Shown: positions 36,198-45,892, counted from the stretch's first letter. The stretch: 64,000 nt of DNA from Candidatus Ferrigenium bremense (GCA_019449635.1 JAGRPI010000003.1:1-64000), one strand, 5' to 3'. Notes: a model not told the origin generated them from the sequence alone. Translations and numbers: made by a program.

Positions 36198-37243
36198 ACA
36201 TGAGCGAACCGAAACAATTCAAGACAGAAGGCCTGCGCGGAAAGCTGTGCTGCGACATGCCCATGAGCCGCCATACCAGCTGGCGCGCGGGCGGCGTTGC
36301 CGAACGCATGTACCGGCCCGCCGACCTGGACGATCTGCTGGCGTTCCTGCGCGGCTTGCCGGCCGATGAACCGCTGCATGCGGTGGGCCTGGGCAGCAAC
36401 CTGCTGGTGCGCGACGGCGGGTTGCGCGGCACGGTATTGCTGCTGCACGGCGCGCTGAGCGAACTGCGCCTTGAAGCTGACGGCAGCATTTATGCCGAAG
36501 CCGGTGTGCCGGGCGCGAAGCTGGCGCGCTTCGCCGCCTTGCACAACCTGCGCGGCGCGGAATTCTTCGCCGGCATACCCGGCACGATCGGCGGCATGCT
36601 GGCGATGAACGCCGGCTGCTACGGCAGCGAGATATGGCAGAAGGTGTTGCGAGTGTTGACGGTTGACCGGAGTGGTGCGATGCATGAGCGGACTCCGCTT
36701 GATTATGAGATCGGTTACCGGCATGTGTCGCTACGGAGCAAGCTCCCCTCTACCGCAGGCGGGAGAGGGGCTGGGGGTGAGGGATGGTATTCGGAGTTTT
36801 TCGTCGCCGCATGGCTGAAGTTCGAGGCAGGCGATGGTGCAATCGCACGGCAGGAGATCAAGGCGCTGCTCGGTAAACGCATCGCCAGCCAGCCGCTGAA
36901 CCTGCCGAATGCCGGGTCGGTATTCCGCAACCCGCCGGGCGATCATGCGGCGCGGCTGATCCAGCAGTGCGGGCTGAAGGGCAGGCGCGTCGGCGGCGCG
37001 CAGGTGTCGGAGAAACATGCCAATTTCATCGTGAACACCGGTAGCGCGACGGCGGCGGACATCGAGAATCTGATCAACGAAGTGCAAACAGTGGTGCGGC
37101 AGCAGACCGGCATCGAGCTGCATCCGGAAGTAAGGATTATCGGGGAGTGGGAAGTGGGGAGTGGGAAGTCGGAAGTGGGAGAAGTTTCTCCCACTGAGGC
37201 ACGAAGTGCCGTTCCACTTGCCAATCAGGACAAGACAAGATGA
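36194..37243 (+). CDS. murB: UDP-N-acetylenolpyruvoylglucosamine reductase MurB with repeat-derived parts
   Basis: A 349-residue flavoenzyme reducing enolpyruvyl-UDP-GlcNAc to UDP-MurNAc. It has [72 protein letters not shown] and [12 protein letters not shown]. The ATG at 36194 overlaps the murC stop. Two parts look repeat-derived: about 17 residues at 183-199 ([17 protein letters not shown]) and the tail after VRIIGE ([20 protein letters not shown] and on, about 30 residues). The core fold is complete, so it is probably functional. Confidence 0.94.
   Translation: MNMSEPKQFKTEGLRGKLCCDMPMSRHTSWRAGGVAERMYRPADLDDLLAFLRGLPADEPLHAVGLGSNLLVRDGGLRGTVLLLHGALSELRLEADGSIYAEAGVPGAKLARFAALHNLRGAEFFAGIPGTIGGMLAMNAGCYGSEIWQKVLRVLTVDRSGAMHERTPLDYEIGYRHVSLRSKLPSTAGGRGAGGEGWYSEFFVAAWLKFEAGDGAIARQEIKALLGKRIASQPLNLPNAGSVFRNPPGDHAARLIQQCGLKGRRVGGAQVSEKHANFIVNTGSATAADIENLINEVQTVVRQQTGIELHPEVRIIGEWEVGSGKSEVGEVSPTEARSAVPLANQDKTR
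36743..36790. repeat. CCCTCTCCC-type palindrome in frame inside murB
   Basis: CCCCTCTACCGC (36745-36756) faces GCGGGAGAGGGG (36759-36770) with one mismatch, followed by CTGGGGGTGAGGG, the usual tail of this family. It encodes [13 protein letters not shown]. Confidence 0.92.
37143..37219. repeat. GTGGGAAGTGGGGAGT repeat at the murB 3' end
   Basis: GAGTGGGAAGTGGGGAGTGG (37145-37164) is followed by AGTGGGAGAA (37175-37184) paired with TTCTCCCACT (37187-37196), then GGCAC-GAA-GTGCC. It encodes the murB C-terminal tail and ends 20 bases before the ddlB ATG. Confidence 0.88.
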
Positions 37244-38154
37244 AGAATTTCGGAAAAGTAGCGGTGTTGTTCGGCGGCAAGTCCGCCGAACGCGAGGTGT
37301 CGTTGAAGAGCGGCGCGGCGGTGCTGGCGGCGCTCAAGCGCTGCGGCGTGGATGCGCATGCCTTCGACCCCGCCGTACAGAATTTGCAGGCCTTGCGCGA
37401 CGAAGGTTATGAGCGCGCCTTCATCGCGCTGCACGGGCGCTTCGGCGAAGACGGCACGGTGCAGGGCGCGCTGGAATTGCTGGGCATCCCCTATACCGGC
37501 AGCGGCGTGCTGGCCTCCGCCCTGGGCATGGACAAGTGGCGCACCAAGCTGGTGTGGCAGGCGGCGCAATTGCCGGTGCCGAAATATGCGCTGCTCGATG
37601 CGCACAGCGATTGGGCAGGTGTCGCGCAGCAGCTGGGTCTGCCGCTGTTCGTCAAACCGGCCAACGAAGGCTCCAGCGTCGGCATCAGCAAGGTCAAAGC
37701 GGTCGGCGAATTGCGCGGCGCTTATCAGGCAGCCGCGAAACACGACAAGCTGGTGATCGCGGAAAGCTTCATCGGCGGCGGCGAATACACCGTGGCGATC
37801 CTCGGCGAACAGGTACTGCCGGTGATCAGGATCGAACCGGCCAACGAGTTCTATGACTACGAGGCGAAATACCTGCGCGACGACACCCGCTACCTGTGCC
37901 CCTGCGGCCTGGATGCGGCACTGGAAACCGAGATGCAGCGTCTGGCCAAACAGGCCTTCGCACTGATCGGCGGGCAAGGCTGGGGACGGGTGGACTTCCT
38001 GATGGACGAAGCGGGCAAACCCTATCTGCTCGAAGTGAACACCTCGCCGGGGATGACCGACCACAGCCTGGTGCCGATGGCGGCGCGCCAGGCCGGCATC
38101 AGCTTCGAGCAACTGGTGGTGAAGGTGCTGGAGATGGCAGGGGTTAACAAATGA
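37240..38154 (+). CDS. ddlB: D-alanine-D-alanine ligase
   Basis: A 304-residue ATP-grasp ligase making the D-Ala-D-Ala dipeptide. It has [64 protein letters not shown] and [17 protein letters not shown]. The ATG overlaps the murB stop (ATGA at 37240). A 160-base repeat-rich gap separates it from ftsQ. Confidence 0.97.
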   Translation: MKNFGKVAVLFGGKSAEREVSLKSGAAVLAALKRCGVDAHAFDPAVQNLQALRDEGYERAFIALHGRFGEDGTVQGALELLGIPYTGSGVLASALGMDKWRTKLVWQAAQLPVPKYALLDAHSDWAGVAQQLGLPLFVKPANEGSSVGISKVKAVGELRGAYQAAAKHDKLVIAESFIGGGEYTVAILGEQVLPVIRIEPANEFYDYEAKYLRDDTRYLCPCGLDAALETEMQRLAKQAFALIGGQGWGRVDFLMDEAGKPYLLEVNTSPGMTDHSLVPMAARQAGISFEQLVVKVLEMAGVNK

Positions 38155-38248
38155 TTTTGCGAGCATCCGCGTTGCAGATTGCCTGCTTACCCCATTGCAC
38201 GTTTGTCCTTTCTCCCGCTGAAGTTGCAAATTGCTTTTCACGTTTGCT

Positions 38249-38311
38249 CCCTCGCCCGCTTGCGGGAGAGGGTTGGGGAGAGGGAATCTCCGGGAGAGAG
38301 TTAGAGAGAGG
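38249..38311. repeat. CCCTCTCCC-type palindrome upstream of ftsQ
   Basis: CCCTCGCCCGC (38249-38259) faces GCGGGAGAGGG (38262-38272), then TTGGGGAGAGGGAATCTCCG and GGGAGAGAGTTAGAGAGAGGG. The last AGAGAGGG lies six bases before the ftsQ ATG and serves as its ribosome-binding site. Confidence 0.88.
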
Positions 38312-38316
38312 GATGT

Positions 38317-39045
38317 ATGTGGGATAACGCCGCGCTGCTGAAGAACATCGCCAATGCGCTGATCGCTTTCAGCGTGCTGGCGGTGCTGTACGGAGCGGCT
38401 TATTACACGGTGCACCTGCCGGGATTGTTCCCGCTGCGCAGCGTGCACCTCGGCGCGGCGCCGCAGCGGGTGGTTGCGCAGGAAGTGCTGGCGGTGGCGC
38501 GCAACGAAGTGCAGGGCAATTTTTTTACCGTGGACATCGAGCGATTGAAGCAGTCGCTGGAGAAACTGCCGTGGGTGCGCAGCGTCACCATCCGCCGCGA
38601 ATTCCCCGACCGGCTGGCGGTGCAGCTGGAGGAGCACCAGGCGCTGGCGCGCTGGAACGGCGCGGCCCGCTTCGACGGGCTCGGGACAGGATTGGTGAAT
38701 ACACACGGCGAGGTGTTCAGCGCGCAGAGCGAGCAGGTGTTGCCGGGTTTCATCGGGCAGGCGGGCGATTCGGGTGAAGTTGCGCAACGCTACGTCGAAT
38801 TCAGCCGGCAGCTCGCCGCGCTGGATCTGCAGGTGGTGCAGCTTGCCCTGTCGCCGCGCCATGCCTGGCAGTTGCGCCTGAGCAACGGCATGGTGCTGGA
38901 GCTGGGGCGCGAGGAGATGCAGCAGCGTCTGGCGCGGTTCGTCACGGTATACCCGTACAGCCTGGCAGCGCAGGCGGGTTCGGTGCGCTATGTGGATATG
39001 CGCTACCGCAACGGGTTTGCGGTGGGCGGTGTGGTCAAAAGTTGA
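38317..39045 (+). CDS. ftsQ: Cell division protein FtsQ
   Basis: A 242-residue bitopic protein with one membrane segment (ANALIAFSVLAVLYGAAYYT, residues 12-31), a POTRA domain (FPLRSVHLGAAPQRVVAQEV, then TVDIERLKQSLEKLPWVRSV) and a periplasmic beta domain (RREFPDRLAVQLEEHQALAR). It links early and late divisome proteins with FtsL and FtsB. The ATG at 38317 uses AGAGAGGG from the preceding repeat. Confidence 0.95.
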   Translation: MWDNAALLKNIANALIAFSVLAVLYGAAYYTVHLPGLFPLRSVHLGAAPQRVVAQEVLAVARNEVQGNFFTVDIERLKQSLEKLPWVRSVTIRREFPDRLAVQLEEHQALARWNGAARFDGLGTGLVNTHGEVFSAQSEQVLPGFIGQAGDSGEVAQRYVEFSRQLAALDLQVVQLALSPRHAWQLRLSNGMVLELGREEMQQRLARFVTVYPYSLAAQAGSVRYVDMRYRNGFAVGGVVKS

Positions 39046-39069
39046 GGGATAGGCAGTGAGGTACAAGCG

Positions 39070-40305
39070 ATGAGCAGAAACAAGGAAATCAAGAACCTGG
39101 TGGTCGGGCTGGATATCGGTACATCCAAGATCGTGGCCATCGTCGGCGAGGTCAAACCGGACGGCATGCTGGAAGTGATCGGCATGGGCATGCACGAATC
39201 CGACGGCATGAAGAAAGGCATGGTGGTCAACATCGAAGCCACGGTGGGCGCGATCCAGCGCGCGCTGGAAGAAGCCGAGCTGATGGCCGATTGCAAGATC
39301 CACGAGGTCCACACCGGCATCGCCGGCAGCCACATCCGCGGCATCAATTCGCGCGGCATGGTGAAGATCAAGGAGAAGGAGGTCGCGCCGACCGACATCG
39401 AGAGGGTGGTCGAGACCGCCAGTTCGATCAGCCTGCCGGGCGACCAGCAGATACTGCACATCCTCGAACAGGAATTCAGCATCGACGGCCAGGACGGCAT
39501 CAAGAAGCCGCTCGGCATGAGCGGCATGCGCCTGGATGTCGAGGTGCATATCGTCAGCGGCGCGGTGGCGGCGGTGCAGAACATCATGAAGTGCATCCAC
39601 CGCTGCGGTCTGGAGGTCAACGAGCTGATCCTGCAGCCGCTGGCTTCGAGCAAGGCGGTGCTCGAGGAGGATGAAAAGGAACTGGGCGTGTGCCTCGTCG
39701 ACATCGGCGGCGGCACCACCGACATCGCGGTGTTCACCGGCGGCGCGATACGCCACACCGCGGTGATCCCGATTGCCGGCGACCAGATCACCAACGACAT
39801 CGCGATGGCGCTGCGCACCCCGACGCATGACGCCGAGGACATCAAGATCAAGCACGGCTGCGCGCTGCGCCAGCTGGCCGATAGCGGCGCGATCGAAGTG
39901 CCCGGCGTGGGCGAGCGCGGGCCGCGCATGCTGTCGCGCCAGACGCTGGCCGAGGTGATCGAGCCGCGCGTCGAGGAACTGTATCTGCTGGTGCAGCAGG
40001 AGCTGCGCCGCAGCGGTTTCGAGGATCTGCTGTCGTCGGGCATCGTGATCACCGGCGGCAGCAGCGCCATGCAGGGCATGGTCGAGCTGGGCGAAGAGAT
40101 CTTCCATCTGCCGGTGCGCCTCGGCATTCCGAAATATGTCGGCGGGCTGTCCGATGTGGTGAAGACGCCGCGCATGGCGACCGGCGTGGGACTGTTGCTG
40201 TATGGCATGGAGCACTTCCAGCGCGATGAGGAGACGCGCAGACAATCCGGTTCGTTTGGCGATGTACTGGCAAAGATGAAGACGTGGTTCCAGGGCAATT
40301 TTTAG
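39070..40305 (+). CDS. ftsA: Cell division protein FtsA
   Basis: A 411-residue actin-like ATPase that tethers FtsZ to the membrane. It has VVGLDIGTSKIVAIVGEV (phosphate 1), LVDIGGGTTDIAVFTGGAI (phosphate 2), GIVITGGSSAMQGM (adenosine) and a C-terminal amphipathic helix (LAKMKTWFQGNF) as membrane anchor. No repeat insertion is visible. Confidence 0.98.
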   Translation: MSRNKEIKNLVVGLDIGTSKIVAIVGEVKPDGMLEVIGMGMHESDGMKKGMVVNIEATVGAIQRALEEAELMADCKIHEVHTGIAGSHIRGINSRGMVKIKEKEVAPTDIERVVETASSISLPGDQQILHILEQEFSIDGQDGIKKPLGMSGMRLDVEVHIVSGAVAAVQNIMKCIHRCGLEVNELILQPLASSKAVLEEDEKELGVCLVDIGGGTTDIAVFTGGAIRHTAVIPIAGDQITNDIAMALRTPTHDAEDIKIKHGCALRQLADSGAIEVPGVGERGPRMLSRQTLAEVIEPRVEELYLLVQQELRRSGFEDLLSSGIVITGGSSAMQGMVELGEEIFHLPVRLGIPKYVGGLSDVVKTPRMATGVGLLLYGMEHFQRDEETRRQSGSFGDVLAKMKTWFQGNF

Positions 40306-40381
40306 CAAGATTGTAGGGGTGTAAGGTTTTACGCACGTACGGGTTCAGGGTTGGTTTTGCAATTACAAAAAGGAGACGACG

Positions 40382-41557
40382 ATGTTCGAACTAATGGAAG
40401 CGGAAACACAGGAAGCAGTGATCAAGGTGATCGGGGTGGGCGGCTGTGGCGGCAACGCAGTGGATCATATGATCGAACAAGGCGTGCAAGGGGTCGAGTT
40501 CATCGTCATCAACACCGATGCACAGGCGCTCAAGCGCAGCAGGGCGCGCACCCAGCTGCAGATCGGCGCAAACATCACCAAGGGGCTGGGTGCGGGTGCC
40601 AAGCCGTCGGTCGGGCAGGCATCTGCCGAGGAAGACCGCGAGCGCATCAAGGAAATGATCAGCGGAGCGAACATGGTGTTCATCACCGCCGGCATGGGCG
40701 GCGGCACCGGCACCGGCGCCGCGCCGATCGTCGCGCAGATCGCCCGCGAGCTGGATATCCTGACCGTCGCGGTGGTTACCAAGCCGTTCGCCTATGAAGG
40801 CAACCGGATGCGCTTCGCCAAGGCCGGCATCGAGGCGCTGCACGAGCATGTCGATTCGCTGATCATCGTGCCGAATTCCAAATTGATGGAAGTGCTGGGC
40901 AGTGATGTCACCGTGCCGGAAGCCTTCAAGGCCGCCAACGGCGTGCTGCAGGGCGCGGTGGCGGGCATCGCCGAGGTGATCAACGTGCCGGGGCTGATCA
41001 ACGTCGACTTTGCCGACGTGCGTACCGTGATGTCGGAAAACGGCATGGCGATGATGGGCTCCGCGATCGCCAGCGGCCCGGACCGCGCGCGGGTAGCCGC
41101 CGAACGCGCGATCGCCAGCCCGCTGCTGGAAGACGTGGACATGTCCGGCGCGCGCGGCGTGCTGGTGAACATCACCTCGTCCAGCCAGTTGAAACTGAAG
41201 GAGCTGGAAGAGGTGATGGAATGCGTCCAGTTCGCCGCCGAAGAAGCGACGGTGATCGTCGGTTCGGTGTTCGACGAGAACATGGGCGAAGACCTGCGCG
41301 TGACCGTCGTGGCGACCGGTCTGGGCGGGCAGCTGATGCGCAAACAGCCGAAACCGGAAATAGCTTATCGAAGCGAGGAGACCTGCCTGCGCACCGGTAC
41401 GGATAATGAACCGATCGCCAACTCGGGTATCGATTATGCCAAGCTGGACATTCCGACTGTCACACGAACGGGTCGCAGGGCAGCGGTAGATGCAATGGAA
41501 AAATCCGGTGTGGATACTTACGATATTCCATCGTTCCTGCGCAAGCAGGCGGACTGA
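40382..41557 (+). CDS. ftsZ: Cell division GTPase FtsZ
   Basis: A 391-residue tubulin homologue forming the Z ring. The tubulin signature GGGTGTGAAP is at residues 106-115, the T7 loop NVDFADVRTVM follows, and the C-terminal peptide is DIPSFLRKQ, which binds FtsA and ZipA. AAGGAG precedes the ATG; the 76-base gap after ftsA may hold a local promoter. Confidence 0.98.
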   Translation: MFELMEAETQEAVIKVIGVGGCGGNAVDHMIEQGVQGVEFIVINTDAQALKRSRARTQLQIGANITKGLGAGAKPSVGQASAEEDRERIKEMISGANMVFITAGMGGGTGTGAAPIVAQIARELDILTVAVVTKPFAYEGNRMRFAKAGIEALHEHVDSLIIVPNSKLMEVLGSDVTVPEAFKAANGVLQGAVAGIAEVINVPGLINVDFADVRTVMSENGMAMMGSAIASGPDRARVAAERAIASPLLEDVDMSGARGVLVNITSSSQLKLKELEEVMECVQFAAEEATVIVGSVFDENMGEDLRVTVVATGLGGQLMRKQPKPEIAYRSEETCLRTGTDNEPIANSGIDYAKLDIPTVTRTGRRAAVDAMEKSGVDTYDIPSFLRKQAD

Positions 41558-41666
41558 GGAGGATTCACGGGATTCAGGATCCAGGGGGTGAATACATGAT
41601 TCCGTATCCGCGCTCCTGATACTGCCGTGATAAAATCGCACCATGATTCTTGCGCTCAAGACGCCA

Positions 41667-42578
41667 ATGGTTAAGCAACGCACCTTGAAAAGCTCAGTCA
41701 GCGTGACGGGAGTCGGCTTGCACAGCGGCGAAAAGGTCACGCTCGGCCTGCGCCCCGCCCCGGTCAATACCGGCATCGTATTTCGCCGTGTGGACACCAA
41801 GCCGGTCGAGGAGATCTGCGCGCGCGCCGAGCTGGTGCATGACACGCGCCTGTCGACCTGCATGGAACAGAATGGCGTGCGTGTCGCCACCATCGAGCAC
41901 CTGATGTCGGCGCTGGCCGGATTGGGTGTGGACAATGCCTATGTCGACCTGGACAGCGCGGAAGTGCCGATCATGGACGGCAGCGCCGGCACCTTCATCT
42001 TCCTGCTGCAATCGGCGGGCATCGCAGAGCAATCCGCCGCCAAGAGATTCATCCGCGTGAAAAAGACCGTCGAGGTGAAACAGGGCGACAAATGGGTGCG
42101 CTTTGAACCGTACCACGGCTACCGCTTGACCTTCACCATCAACTTCGCCCACCCGGTGTTCGTCGGTGCCAGGCAGCATGTGGTGGTCGACCTCGGCGAA
42201 GAATCCTACGTGCGCGACATCAGCCGCGCACGCACCTTCGGTTTCATGCAGGACGTCGAGAACATGCGCGCGCAAGGCCTGGCCCTGGGCGGCAGCCTGG
42301 ACAACGCCATCGTGATGGACGACTACCGCGTGCTGAATGCCGACGGATTGCGCTTCGAGGACGAGTTCGTCAAGCACAAGGTGCTCGACGCGATCGGCGA
42401 CCTCTACCTGCTGGGACATCCGCTGATTGGCGCGTTCTCCGGCTACAAATCCGGCCATGCCCTGAATAACGCCCTGTTGCGCGCCCTGCTTGCCGACGAG
42501 CAAGCCTGGGAGTTCGTCACGTTCGACAGCGTGGAAGATGCTCCCGCATTCCTGCGGCTGCAATTGCAAGCCGCCTGA
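41667..42578 (+). CDS. lpxC: UDP-3-O-acyl-N-acetylglucosamine deacetylase
   Basis: A 303-residue zinc enzyme committing UDP-acyl-GlcNAc to lipid A synthesis. It has [40 protein letters not shown] (zinc His in EHLMSAL), [26 protein letters not shown] and [14 protein letters not shown] chose the ATG at 41667 (MVKQRTLK); an upstream in-frame ATG at 41643 adds eight non-conserved residues. It closes the dcw cluster. Confidence 0.97.
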   Translation: MVKQRTLKSSVSVTGVGLHSGEKVTLGLRPAPVNTGIVFRRVDTKPVEEICARAELVHDTRLSTCMEQNGVRVATIEHLMSALAGLGVDNAYVDLDSAEVPIMDGSAGTFIFLLQSAGIAEQSAAKRFIRVKKTVEVKQGDKWVRFEPYHGYRLTFTINFAHPVFVGARQHVVVDLGEESYVRDISRARTFGFMQDVENMRAQGLALGGSLDNAIVMDDYRVLNADGLRFEDEFVKHKVLDAIGDLYLLGHPLIGAFSGYKSGHALNNALLRALLADEQAWEFVTFDSVEDAPAFLRLQLQAA

Positions 42579-42602
42579 TCCCGGCGCAAAAATGGCGGAC
42601 AT

Positions 42603-42803
42603 GTGCTGATCCTGCGCCTGTTCCTGGTACTGGTCGCGCTGCTGCTGGTCTTGAGCGGCGGGATGTACGTCTTCACACGCAATCGCCGCTACCTGAAATT
42701 CGCCTGGCAGACGCTGCGCTTCGCCGTGTTGCTGCTGTTGCTCTTCGCCGTGCTGTTCGTGCTGGAACGCTACGTGCTGGTCGGCTGGCGAGTCTTGCTA
42801 TAG
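42603..42803 (+). CDS. Small inner-membrane protein downstream of lpxC
   Basis: A 66-residue protein starting at GTG with two hydrophobic segments (residues 2-24 and 37-62) joined by a basic loop (TRNRRYLKFAWQ). I do not recognise a named family. It follows lpxC by 24 bases and may be cotranscribed. The composition is clearly that of a membrane protein; the function is unknown. Confidence 0.65.
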   Translation: MLILRLFLVLVALLLVLSGGMYVFTRNRRYLKFAWQTLRFAVLLLLLFAVLFVLERYVLVGWRVLL

Positions 42804-42826
42804 CGTCGCGCAGATCGGGGATACCT

Positions 42827-44494
42827 ATGCCGGTAATGGTTCGCAAAATCTTATATCCTGCCGATTGGCTTGTGGTGTTCTGCATGACGTTCTTCCTTTG
42901 CGCAGCGCCGATCGCAGCCGTCCACGCGGAAGGGGCGGAGGGCGGGCAGGGCACAGCGCCTGTCGTGAAAAAGAAAATCGCGCTCGTCCAGTTCGATGTC
43001 GCCAACACGCAGCATGTCGACGACATCAACAACGTCTATGACGGGCTCCCGTTGGCGCTTGCCAGCCGGCTGGAAGCAAGCGGGGGGTTCCTGACCACCT
43101 ATACCGGACGTTCGATCCCGGCAGAGGCGGGCGAAGCGCAGCGCGCAGACATCACCCAGATTGCCGAAGAGGCAGGCGCACAATTCCTGATTTACGGCAC
43201 GGTGGTGAATGCCGGAACGAAACAGGAAAAAGGCTTCCTCGGGACATCGATCGGCGGATCCACGAAAAGGCACATCGAAGTCGAGTTTTCTGTCTACGAC
43301 GGGCTGACCGGCGCGCGCCTGCTGCAGCGCCGCCTGGACGAACAGGCGCAGGGCGAAGTGCGGGTGGGCAACAACAAGCCTTTCGGCAGCAGCATCTTCT
43401 TTGAAACGGAACTGGGGCAGGCGCTGAACCGCCTGCTCGATCTTGCCGTCAAGGACATACGCGCGACATTGGAAGACGTGCCGTTTTCCGCGCACGTCAT
43501 CCGGGCCGAGGCAAAGAAGGTCTTTCTCGATGCGGGCAGCGACGCGCTGCTGAAACCCGGCGACCGGCTCGTCGTTTACGTCAGGGATGCGGCTCCGGTG
43601 GTCGGGCTGAAGGGTTCGGTGCTGGGCGTCACGGATCGCGCCGCGGATACGGCCACCCTGACCCAGGTCCAGCCGCAGTTCTCCATCGGCGAATTGTCGG
43701 ATGAGGCGGCGAAACTCGGCATCAAGGCGGGCAGCACCGCGAGGATCGACCCTATCGTGCAGCGCAGCCTGGACGAGAAACAAATGGAAGCCAGGAAGGT
43801 TGCCAGGGCACAGCAGGAAGCCAAGGTAGAGGCGGAGCAAGTCAAAGCGGAGCAAGCCGCGCAGGCGAAAGCAGCGCGAGCGAAAGCGGAACAAGCCGCC
43901 AAGGACGAAGCCGCCCGGATCAAGGCGGAGAAAAAAGCGGCAGCGCAAGCCAAGGCGCAGGCCGCCGCCGAGGCCAAGGCAGCCAAATTGAAAGCCAGGC
44001 AGGAGGCCAGAGCCGCCCGGATCAAGGCGGAGCGGGAAGCCCGGGCCAGGGAGCAATCCCGCGAGAAAGTGCGCGCCGCCGCCGAAGCCAAGGCAGCCAA
44101 ATTGAAAGCCCAGCAGGAAGCCAAACAGGAAGCCGAGGCCGAAGCGGCGTGCCGCAAGGCCCAAACAGTGTGCCTCAAGGCCGAGCAGAAGGCGCAGGCA
44201 GAAGCGGAGGCCAAGCCAGCGGCAGAATCCATCAAGCCGGTCACAGAACCCAAGCTTGCAGCGGAGCCCAAGCCAGCCAAGCAAGAACCCAGGGCTGCGG
44301 CAGCGCCTGAATCCGCCAAGGCAAAAATGACACCGAAAGCCCAGGCCGGAACGGAAGTGCGCGCTGTCGCGATAGAGGATCTGCAGCGGGCGGCAGCGGA
44401 AGCCGAAGCGGCAAAGGCTGACGCGGCATCAAGCGTGCCGCCGGAGCAGAAGAAGCCGGGAGTGTCGTTGAAGCTGAAACAGATCAAGCCTTAG
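42827..44494 (+). CDS. Exported CsgG/FlgT-like protein with a long Ala/Lys/Glu helix
   Basis: A 555-residue exported protein with a signal peptide (hydrophobic LVVFCMTFFLCAAPIAAVHA). Residues 45-200 (KKIALVQFDVANTQHVDDIN, TYTGRSIPAEAGE, AGAQFLIYGTVVNAG, VYDGLTGARLLQRRLDEQ) resemble the CsgG/LpoB/FlgT-type periplasmic fold. Residues 215-300 (RAEAKKVFLDAGSDALLKPG and on) resemble the FlgT C-terminal beta domain. From about 305 to 470 it is a TolA-like Ala/Lys/Glu coiled coil, then a Pro-rich tail. No flagellar gene is near. It may bridge the periplasm or contact the cell wall; that is inference. Confidence 0.7.
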   Translation: MPVMVRKILYPADWLVVFCMTFFLCAAPIAAVHAEGAEGGQGTAPVVKKKIALVQFDVANTQHVDDINNVYDGLPLALASRLEASGGFLTTYTGRSIPAEAGEAQRADITQIAEEAGAQFLIYGTVVNAGTKQEKGFLGTSIGGSTKRHIEVEFSVYDGLTGARLLQRRLDEQAQGEVRVGNNKPFGSSIFFETELGQALNRLLDLAVKDIRATLEDVPFSAHVIRAEAKKVFLDAGSDALLKPGDRLVVYVRDAAPVVGLKGSVLGVTDRAADTATLTQVQPQFSIGELSDEAAKLGIKAGSTARIDPIVQRSLDEKQMEARKVARAQQEAKVEAEQVKAEQAAQAKAARAKAEQAAKDEAARIKAEKKAAAQAKAQAAAEAKAAKLKARQEARAARIKAEREARAREQSREKVRAAAEAKAAKLKAQQEAKQEAEAEAACRKAQTVCLKAEQKAQAEAEAKPAAESIKPVTEPKLAAEPKPAKQEPRAAAAPESAKAKMTPKAQAGTEVRAVAIEDLQRAAAEAEAAKADAASSVPPEQKKPGVSLKLKQIKP

Positions 44495-44873
44495 GAAATG
44501 CGATTCAATCCGTTCGTGGTGAGCATGTCGAACTGAATGTAAATCAGCACGGTATATAGGTCGGCACCTTTTTTGAGGGTGCCGATTGTTTTTTGGGTCT
44601 GCGCGGGGATGTAGGGCAGGGAGATGCGGAGCGCAACGGATAGTTGAACTGTTCCAAAGCGGATGCAGGTGAATTGCAGGGATGCGCCATAAGCCGACGG
44701 TCAATGATGTAGCTGCGACAGGCAGCTATTCGGCCATAACGGACCGAGCGATCGGCGGAAAGTGTGTCCGTTTTGCATGCCAGAGCGGCCGCAAGAACGA
44801 CTCGCATATGATCTGATCCGATGGTCGGAAAATAGAGACGAGCCCCTCCTATCCGGCCACCAGTAATCATCAT
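44495..44873. other. Gap between the FlgT-like gene and the integron
   Basis: No gene is visible in these 379 bases apart from the terminator at 44561-44594. The rest shows no repeat of the families seen elsewhere in the window. Confidence 0.55.
44561..44594 (+). terminator. Rho-independent terminator
   Basis: TCGGCACC (44561-44568) pairs with GGTGCCGA (44578-44585), followed by TTGTTTTTT. It ends transcription of the FlgT-like gene and probably the lpxC region. Confidence 0.88.
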
Positions 44874-45815
44874 TTACAAAGCATCAAGCGGGCTGGAAAC
44901 TTTCTTTGTCACCTCTAAGACATGCGTATAAAGCATCGTTGTTTGAAGATTGCGGTGACCGAGCAATAGTTGAATTGTCCGAATATCAGTTCCAGCCGCG
45001 AGCAGCTGCGTTGCGAACGAATGGCGCAGAGTGTGAACCGTTGCATGCTTCATGATACCCGCCCGTGTCACCGCTTGACGGAATGCCCGCTGGATCGTCG
45101 AAGGTGATATATGCCAACGGACCAATCGCCCGCTTTGACCCCAAGCGCGACACACCGTAGAGGGAAACACGAATTGCCAAGCAAGCGATTCTGACGCCTT
45201 CGGATATTTTCGTTCAAGTGCACCCGGCATCGGAGCCAATCCAGCACCTCGGGTTCGGTCATCGGTATGCAATTGAGCAACGCGCATCAGGTGAGCCTGC
45301 AAGTCGACTTTTAAACTGTCTGGAAGAACTGTTGTCCGATCTTTTGCGCCCTTTCCATCACGCACAGATACGATTGCCGAAGCAAAATCAATATCTTTGA
45401 TCCGCAAGGTACAGCACTCCTCAACGCGTAACCCAGAACCAAACATCAAACGCGCCATAAGGGCTGTTGTGCCAGACATCTGCTTCAAAACCTCCGAAAC
45501 CTCAGTGGGCGCCATCACAACGGGAATGCGTTGGCGCTGTTGCACGCGATTTAGACCAGGCATACTTTCGAGTGGGGATGCCAGCACATCCCGATATAGA
45601 AACACGAGGGCATTGAGAGCTTGTGTTTGCGTTGATGCTGATACCTCTCGCTTTACGGCCAAGTGGTTTAGGAACTGCGCTACATCGCCTTCCCGCAGTT
45701 CCCGTGGGTGACGTTTGTCGAAAAAGAAGATGAATCGGCGAATCCAGAAGCGGTAAGCCTCTTCTGTTCGTTTGCTTAAGTGTCTGCGGCGGCACACTTC
45801 ATGGATTTGATCCAT
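44874..45815 (-). CDS. intI: Integron integrase
   Basis: A 313-residue tyrosine recombinase. Catalytic residues are R130 (FGSGLRVEE), H261 and R264 (HTLRHSFAT), H287 (LLGHRNL) and the nucleophile Y296 (MLYTH). Residues 200-218 (LERKYPKASESLAWQFVFPS) form the extra patch that separates IntI from Xer proteins and lets it bind folded attC hairpins. I chose the ATG at 45815; a TTG just before it is also possible. It is divergent from two cassettes, the standard integron layout. The gene looks intact. Confidence 0.94.
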   Translation of the reverse strand: MDQIHEVCRRRHLSKRTEEAYRFWIRRFIFFFDKRHPRELREGDVAQFLNHLAVKREVSASTQTQALNALVFLYRDVLASPLESMPGLNRVQQRQRIPVVMAPTEVSEVLKQMSGTTALMARLMFGSGLRVEECCTLRIKDIDFASAIVSVRDGKGAKDRTTVLPDSLKVDLQAHLMRVAQLHTDDRTRGAGLAPMPGALERKYPKASESLAWQFVFPSTVCRAWGQSGRLVRWHISPSTIQRAFRQAVTRAGIMKHATVHTLRHSFATQLLAAGTDIRTIQLLLGHRNLQTTMLYTHVLEVTKKVSSPLDAL

Positions 45816-45892
45816 CAAGCGTAGCGGGGTGTTGGGAGTGGCGTGGTGGGGGTGGGCAGGGGTGGGATGACCCCATAAGTGTAGCTCCTTGG

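Noticed and set aside
37225-40308. A 1027-residue open frame on the minus strand across ddlB, ftsQ and ftsA
   Set aside because: It is antisense to three well-conserved genes and reflects GC-rich third positions; the translation is His/Arg/Gln-rich with no domain.
44874-45815. XerC/XerD or phage integrase
   Set aside because: The LERKYPKASESLAWQFVFPS patch and the attC sites opposite identify an integron integrase.
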